NCBI GenBank assembly: GCA_030648515.1 | Contig: JAUSHK010000003.1 | Location: 108,710-151,741, forward strand | Reading direction: 5' to 3' | DNA length: 43,032 nt | From: Candidatus Jorgensenbacteria bacterium | GTDB taxonomy: Bacteria; Patescibacteriota; Minisyncoccia; UBA6257; GWB1-50-10 | In this document: positions 38,900-43,032 of the stretch, piece by piece | Layout: each line of letters begins with the position of its first letter | Numbering within the stretch: the stretch's first letter is position 1 | Program-made: the position numbers and the translations under genes | The notes under the pieces: model-generated | The model's input: only the letters and a program-made list of their open reading frames with translations | Told to the model about the DNA's origin: nothing | The model's database searches: none

Positions 38900-39532
38900 C
38901 TACTTTAATACATTAAAATAATCTGCAACAGCAGTCAAAAGGTTGTTTGGTTTTTCAACAAGACAAAAAGGTTTTCCACGGAGTAAGGTTTCCGGCGTGT
39001 GGAATCCCCACGTGATTCCAATTACCCCAACTTTCATTTTTTCTGCTTCGTGCATGTCGCCGAGCGTATCAGTAATAAAGACGCAATTTTTTGCTTCTAC
39101 GCCGTACTTCTCGAAAACCATTTTCATTTTTTCAACTTTGCTCTTATGAACGTCATTTCCCATAATTTGGGCAAAATGATTAGCTAAATCGTGTCCTTCC
39201 AAAAATTCCTGAATCGGGCTTGTAATCGTGGAAGAAATAACGATAAGCGTATAATTCTTCTCGAATTCAGTAATAACTTCTTTCATTCCAGGAACGATTT
39301 GGACTTCGTTTTTCATTCTCGGGATGTATTCAGTAAAAAAATCAATGTCATGCCGACATTCTTCCGTGTGAATGTTTATCGGTTCTTCCCAATCGTTGAT
39401 ATTGCCTTCAAATCGTTTCCGATAGATATCCTCGGTCAGATGGGGGCAAATTATTTTTTGAGTTTCAAAAGCTGGCTGAAACGAATCAGCTATAACGCCA
39501 TCAAAATCGAAAAGGATAAATTTCTTTTCCAT
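38900..39532 (-). CDS. HAD-like phosphatase
   Basis: 210 residues of the haloacid dehalogenase superfamily with a helical cap: motif I 'FDFDGVIADS' (nucleophile D9 and acid D11), motif II 'LIVISSTIT', motif III Lys in 'NDVHKSKVEKM', and motif IV 'FITDTLGDMHEAEKM'. It is closest in style to phosphoglycolate phosphatase/beta-phosphoglucomutase-like members. The substrate is not evident and it stands alone. No SD is seen. Confidence 0.88.
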   Translation of the reverse strand: MEKKFILFDFDGVIADSFQPAFETQKIICPHLTEDIYRKRFEGNINDWEEPINIHTEECRHDIDFFTEYIPRMKNEVQIVPGMKEVITEFEKNYTLIVISSTITSPIQEFLEGHDLANHFAQIMGNDVHKSKVEKMKMVFEKYGVEAKNCVFITDTLGDMHEAEKMKVGVIGITWGFHTPETLLRGKPFCLVEKPNNLLTAVADYFNVLK

Positions 39533-39614
39533 AAATTACGGGGTGCCCTCGCGAGCTGCATCTACTTCACCTCTCGTCGCGCCGTCGCACTCCTCGGGCT
39601 AGCCACCACCTCGC
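39533..39614. other. GC-rich non-coding stretch before the hairpin array
   Basis: There is no credible gene. The sequence is rich in CTCG/GCTCG and leads into the hairpin array. ORFs in the track here are open by chance. Confidence 0.4.
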
Positions 39615-40124
39615 GTGCAAGTCCGCTGACTTGCACAAGCTCCGGCGTTCGATTCCTCGCGTAAGCAAATAAATTTGCTTACTTCTCGGTCGCTGCGCTT
39701 CGCTTGTGCGTCTTTACAGTTTGGCTCGAACCTATTTTATCAAAAACTGCTGAACGAAACCAGACTAAGGAAGCCAGCCTCGCCACCGCTCGCTCCGCTC
39801 GCCACACCACAGAAAAATACTCTTTGCTCTTTTCATTTTGCGCGCGCCGGATTTCTTTTTCTCTTAATGAAAAGAGTATTTTTCTGTGGTGTCCTGCCTT
39901 CCAAGTATTCAGGCAGGTGGCGGGACTGGCCTCATTTTGTTTGAGCAAGAGAAAGGCGGAATTCCCCCCAAACCCCCCTTCCGCTTTTCTCTTGCTCAAA
40001 CGGGACGGGAACGGAAGCAGGCGGGCAAAAATTCCTTCCCCCCAACCCCCTCCCTTTTTGCCCGCCTGCTTGGGCTTCGCCCCCAAAACTTTTCGGCGGA
40101 CGGATTTTGTGGTGAACAAAATCC
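39615..40124. repeat. Array of six to seven consecutive hairpins
   Basis: Perfect or near-perfect stems in series: GTGCAAGT/ACTTGCAC (39615-39636); GTAAGCAAAT/ATTTGCTTAC (39661-39682); a 22-bp stem (39804-39825 with 39871-39892); a 21-bp stem with one G-U (39940-39960 with 39980-40000); a 16-bp stem (40016-40031 with 40055-40070); GGGC-TTC-GCCC (about 40072-40082); and GGATTTTGT/ACAAAATCC (40102-40124). The fourth and fifth have related C-rich loops (CCCCCCAAACCCCCC and CCCCCCAACCCCC). No convincing coding sequence is present. The last hairpin touches the end of the next gene. Confidence 0.85.
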
Positions 40125-40816
40125 TAAACAAATATATCCTTGATCAAAACTCTAAATGGGACAATGGCAATTGTAATATCGCCTTCTTCCAGAAGCAGAT
40201 TGGAATCGTGAGCAACAATATCACCAGTTATTTTAGTACTATGATTAAGTTTTTGCAAAGCCTCAGCCACACTTTTCCCAAAAACATTATTGCTAAGACA
40301 AAAATTGATTTTGTCCTTCAGGCCATTCTTTCTTTTAGCATCAGCACTTTTTCGATCAAGCGCTCTCTCCAGAATAATCCTCATCAAAATTCCGCAAGAG
40401 TTCCAACAGTTTTTGAAATCAAAATTATAGTTTAACTCTGATCCGAGTTGATAAATCTTTTTATCAGTTTTTTTAATTTGGGACAAAATTGAATTTCCCA
40501 AAACAAAGTTTTGCGTATTTGGTGATATGACAAAACTGTTCGTAGCTTCTATCTTGTAGCTCTTAATACCTTTTAATATTGTCCGCAGATTTTTTGTCCA
40601 TTGTTTTTTCTGCAATCTATTGTTAGACCATGTTTTCTGTAAATACTTCAATGCACCGGTTTGTTTTGGTTGATCTTGAAAGATAGCCGAAAGAGTTTTT
40701 AAATGATTAGCTACCCAATTTTCGGCTTCCTCCTTAACCTTTTGATCAGAAATTGTCGCCGAACATTTAAGTATCTTATTTAACAATGATTCAGTTGAAG
40801 TAATAACCCTGTTCAT
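40124..40816 (-). CDS. Unknown protein with a HEPN/DUF4145-like C-terminal part
   Basis: 230 residues, soluble, mostly helical. The last 90 residues ('ILMRIILERALD...LKDKINFCLSNNVFGKSVAEALQKLNHSTKITGDIVAHDSN') follow the pattern of DUF4145/HEPN-like domains: an Arg- and Glu-bearing helix, a variable middle and a G-x3-A-H-D segment. HEPN-type proteins are common in toxin and defence modules, but the RNase R-x4-6-H motif is not clearly formed here. It overlaps the upstream gene by four bases (ATGA), so it is translationally coupled. AT-rich compared with the core genes. Confidence 0.55.
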   Translation of the reverse strand: MNRVITSTESLLNKILKCSATISDQKVKEEAENWVANHLKTLSAIFQDQPKQTGALKYLQKTWSNNRLQKKQWTKNLRTILKGIKSYKIEATNSFVISPNTQNFVLGNSILSQIKKTDKKIYQLGSELNYNFDFKNCWNSCGILMRIILERALDRKSADAKRKNGLKDKINFCLSNNVFGKSVAEALQKLNHSTKITGDIVAHDSNLLLEEGDITIAIVPFRVLIKDIFV

Positions 40817-41382
40817 ACAGCAAGTTCTTTAAGGTAGTTTTTAATCTCGGAAATACCAGTAGAGGACAGTTTATACTTTACGCCTTTCTTTTTTCCAATA
40901 GTTCTAAACCATTCCGATCCACCGACATTTTTGGCAAACTTAGTTGTATCATAAAGACCAGAATGTTTTGCCGCCTCTGCTAAGAGACTCGCTGACACCC
41001 ATTCGCATTTAATCCCCTCGTGATAGGCGAACGATACAAGCGCAGATAAAAATCTCTGTTGATCTGCTTTTGTATCGCCTTTTATACTAGTTTTCGGGAG
41101 AACTACTAAAACTTGTTCCGCCTTGATAGAATAAACATCTTTAAGTTTTTCAACGCTAATATCACTAGCCCCACTTAGATTGTCCCAAAAACCGCTAGGA
41201 TAGTCGCCCTCAATTTTAGTAGCTCCGAAATTTGGTTGGAGAGAATCTCCCAATTTTTTATCAGCCAAAAAATAATCAATGGCCTTTGAAAAGGCTATTT
41301 TTCGCAACTCGATATCTTCAATCTTAGATTGCTCAATAAGTTTCTTTGCCGCTTCTATTGCTTTTGAAATTTTATCTTCCAT
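40813..41382 (-). CDS. Unknown protein with a winged-helix-like C terminus
   Basis: 189 residues, soluble. The N terminus is a helical bundle ('ISKAIEAAKKLIEQSKIEDIELRKIAFSKAIDYFLADK'). The middle holds 'PSGFWDNLSGASDISVEKLKDVYSI' and 'QVLVVLPKTSIKGDTKADQQRFLSAL'. The C terminus looks like a DNA-binding wing ('SGLYDTTKFAKNVGGSEWFRTIGKKKGVKYKLSSTGISEIKNYL'). No named family is recognised. It starts six bases after the 41389 gene and overlaps the next by four, forming a three-gene operon. Confidence 0.55.
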   Translation of the reverse strand: MEDKISKAIEAAKKLIEQSKIEDIELRKIAFSKAIDYFLADKKLGDSLQPNFGATKIEGDYPSGFWDNLSGASDISVEKLKDVYSIKAEQVLVVLPKTSIKGDTKADQQRFLSALVSFAYHEGIKCEWVSASLLAEAAKHSGLYDTTKFAKNVGGSEWFRTIGKKKGVKYKLSSTGISEIKNYLKELAV

Positions 41383-41388
41383 AGTGTT

Positions 41389-41802
41389 TTATTCTTCGGA
41401 CTTACTAGTAAACATTTCTTTGATTTTGGGGAAATTAAAGTCTGGTATGTAGTATTTAGCTTGCTCGCCCTTAATAAGCCCTGTATCACTTAAGCGTTTA
41501 ATTGTTACATCTACAGTGCCCGCCGGAATGTTTTTAGAAAACTCATTTTTGATATCACGCGGAGCAACTGACTCAGAGGGCACTGTTCCCAGTAGGCATA
41601 GAACCTTCTTAGATAATAAGAAAAGAATTATCTTTTTATTCGGTTTTAGAAGTAGTCCTTCCGGAGTGAAAATAACCTTATTATTTTGCCTATTTATACC
41701 AATAAATGGCTTTAATATGGCCAATAATTCACTTGGATTTATATGATTTGAAGAGTCTGTAAAAAGCTCTTCAAGGGGATTTTTGTTTGATTTATCTGCC
41801 AT
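41389..41802 (-). CDS. Unknown small protein with a winged-helix-like C-terminal half
   Basis: 137 residues. 'PSELLAILKPFIGINRQNNKVIFTPEGLLL' and 'KIILFLLSKKVLCLLG' form the first half. The second half, 'VAPRDIKNEFSKNIPAGTVDVTIKRLSDTGLIKGEQAKYYIP', reads as a winged helix-turn-helix (a recognition helix followed by a wing). It is first in the three-gene operon behind a consensus TTGACA promoter and a leader of about 70 nt. It may be the regulator of the operon or a DNA-binding subunit. No SD is seen. Confidence 0.55.
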   Translation of the reverse strand: MADKSNKNPLEELFTDSSNHINPSELLAILKPFIGINRQNNKVIFTPEGLLLKPNKKIILFLLSKKVLCLLGTVPSESVAPRDIKNEFSKNIPAGTVDVTIKRLSDTGLIKGEQAKYYIPDFNFPKIKEMFTSKSEE

Positions 41803-41877
41803 ATTTAATACTTTAGTTACACTCTATCATAAGCACTTTCATAAAGCAAGGCATATAAGAGATACCTTACATATACC

Positions 41878-41906
41878 ATTCTACCCCCACGCAAAATATG
41901 TGTCAA
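41878..41906 (-). promoter_or_regulatory. Promoter of the three-gene operon
   Basis: On the minus strand, TTGACA (41901-41906), 17-base spacer, TAGAAT (41878-41883). The leader holds an imperfect AAGGTATC/TATGCCTT hairpin. Confidence 0.75.
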
Positions 41907-41930
41907 GGACTCCTCTAAATAATCCCAAGC

Positions 41931-41960
41931 GAAAAGGCGGCTTACGCCGCCTTTTCTACA
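41931..41960 (-). terminator. Terminator between the methylase and the three-gene operon
   Basis: GAAAAGGCGGC (41931-41941) pairs with GCCGCCTTTTC (41946-41956). T-runs follow on either strand. It ends the methylase transcript upstream of the operon promoter. Confidence 0.85.
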
Positions 41961-41994
41961 ATGTAATCATTTACGATCTCCAAATTATTTTCTT

Positions 41995-43032
41995 TCAGTT
42001 ACATACAACATAGTGCAAATATTCAAGTGTCTTATCTGTTTTATAGTCTCGGTTTTCATCTCTGTCGGCTTTGAACCTATTATATTCTTTTGTGAAATAT
42101 CCATATTTACCCCGCAAACTCATTATCTCTTTAATATCATCAAGTGTCATAAGCCCCTCGTTGTTATAACTCAAGAAAATATATTTTGTCCTCGCGCTTA
42201 AAATCAAATCCTCAAATGCTTTTTTTGCTTTTGTCCTTGAGCAATAAAGAGATTTTTGATTTTCATACTCTCGTAATCCTGTTTTGCCGTGAATTTTTGG
42301 ATTGTCATATTTAGCCACTGTTTCTAGTAAATGATAATTCGTTGCGTATTGTCGGTGATTATATGGTGGATCAAGATACAAAATATCGCCTTCAACCTTG
42401 CTCGCAAGTTCGTTGATGTCCTCGTTGAAAACTTGGTGCTTTTGGTCATTGATTATCAACTCTGCCGGTTTTAACACAAAGGGCGTTTGCGCTGTCTTTT
42501 TTAATTGTTTCAAAAATGCGCCATAAACCGAGGCGGTGTTCGCTCGCTTATCAATCGTTTCAATAAGTGTAGCTAAGAGAAAATAATACTCATTGTCAAT
42601 AATCAACTTTTCTTTTTTCCACTTTTCAATTTCCGTTCTAATCGCATCGCATCTCTCCCCGTTTTCATCTGAAAAATATTGTCGTTGAAATTCCTGATTT
42701 TGTGTTCCACCCAAACAATAATTTTTGAATATAAAACCCTTTATTCCTTTAAGATTTGAAAGATAATCGCAAACAAAGTTTTTCCTCTCGCCAATTTCAA
42801 TATTTTTCAGTTTTGGCAAAATCTTTGTCAATTTCTGAAACTTTAAATGCTCGTGATTTTCAATGTACTGCTTATTGAGGACAAAACTATAATACTGAAT
42901 ATCATTGGCAATAACCGTATATCCTTTCTTTTTGAAATAAGATCCAACAATACCAGTTCCCGCAAATAAATCACAAAAGACATGGCAGTTTTTATCAACC
43001 ACTTTATTTATGGATTCTTCCAAAAATTCTAA
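41995..43032 (-). CDS. Adenine-specific DNA methyltransferase, D12-like, 5' end cut
   Basis: At least 345 codons; the frame stays open to the window edge, so the TTG at 43023 is probably not the true start. SAM motif I is 'FCDLFAGTGIVGSYFKKKGY', the acidic strand 'VIANDIQYYS', and catalytic motif IV 'ILYLDPPYNHRQYATNYH' (DPPY), in the order of D12-class/alpha-type N6-adenine methylases. A target-recognition region lies between them. Such enzymes modify adenines in short sites, as half of a restriction-modification pair or as orphans. No nuclease partner is recognisable downstream; one could lie beyond the window. AT-rich, which suggests acquisition. Confidence 0.85.
   Translation of the reverse strand, partial: LEFLEESINKVVDKNCHVFCDLFAGTGIVGSYFKKKGYTVIANDIQYYSFVLNKQYIENHEHLKFQKLTKILPKLKNIEIGERKNFVCDYLSNLKGIKGFIFKNYCLGGTQNQEFQRQYFSDENGERCDAIRTEIEKWKKEKLIIDNEYYFLLATLIETIDKRANTASVYGAFLKQLKKTAQTPFVLKPAELIINDQKHQVFNEDINELASKVEGDILYLDPPYNHRQYATNYHLLETVAKYDNPKIHGKTGLREYENQKSLYCSRTKAKKAFEDLILSARTKYIFLSYNNEGLMTLDDIKEIMSLRGKYGYFTKEYNRFKADRDENRDYKTDKTLEYLHYVVCN

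Noticed and set aside
39679-40131. 150-aa minus-strand ORF in the hairpin array
   Set aside because: Its translation only reflects the repeats (KQAGKKGGGWGEG type) and it has no ribosome site or homology pattern.
39704-40435. 243-aa ORF across the hairpin array
   Set aside because: Its frame runs through long inverted repeats and into the antisense of the 40124 gene; no domain, low-complexity translation.

Overview
The window looks like a chromosome segment of an uncultivated, small-genome bacterium of the Candidate Phyla Radiation (Patescibacteria, most likely Parcubacteria). This assignment is inferred from gene content, not from a marker search. The enzymes are trimmed: ValRS has no C-terminal arm and RecO has 175 residues. 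GlyRS is of the single-chain class II type. MurA carries an N-terminal HTH, and LeuRS carries a Nudix domain. UGA reads as a stop, as in the standard bacterial code. Most housekeeping starts lack a Shine-Dalgarno (SD) sequence, and many have a TATAAT-like box 7-17 nt before the ATG.

Layout. 1-2180: a cut-off CphA-like ATP-grasp ligase, tRNA-Val(UAC), an RNHCP zinc protein, a DEDD-type exonuclease and a small membrane protein. 2335-8300: glyA-folD (+) converge on recA, and a RodZ-like gene and ftsK lie further on (-). 8360-10320: an accessory stretch with three hypothetical genes and a repeat cluster. 10338-14153: yraN, valS, a PrsW-type protease gene and hsp20 (+). 14194-21225 (-): GT2-thioredoxin-PIG-L-tsaD, then nusA-ppa-alr. 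21301-25101 (+): recO, a large surface protein and glyS. 25155-26017: a stand-alone hypothetical gene with a structured leader. 26068-33875 (+): an M16 peptidase, metG, tatD, a sugar-phosphate nucleotidyltransferase, a small membrane protein and leuS. 33891-38634: a surface protein, an HtrA-like protease, and divergent murA and murB. 38686-39532: tRNA-Ser(CGA) and a HAD phosphatase. 39615-43032: a hairpin array, a three-gene unknown operon and a D12-type adenine methyltransferase cut by the window end. The last region is AT-richer and looks acquired.

Main points of interest. (1) Short repeats sit in frame inside conserved genes (folD twice, tsaD twice, leuS twice, recA, yraN, tatD), comparable to Rickettsia palindromic elements. 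(2) A complete Nudix domain with a canonical Nudix box is embedded in the LeuRS editing domain. (3) Small accessory ORFs are built as autonomous cassettes (TTGACA promoter, leader, SD, one ORF, terminator), while housekeeping genes lack SDs. (4) An HTH-MurA fusion sits beside a 20-bp near-palindrome shared with divergent murB. (5) A possible defence island combines a hairpin array, two winged-helix-like proteins, a HEPN/DUF4145-like protein and a methylase. No rRNA, CRISPR array, transposase or integrase was seen.
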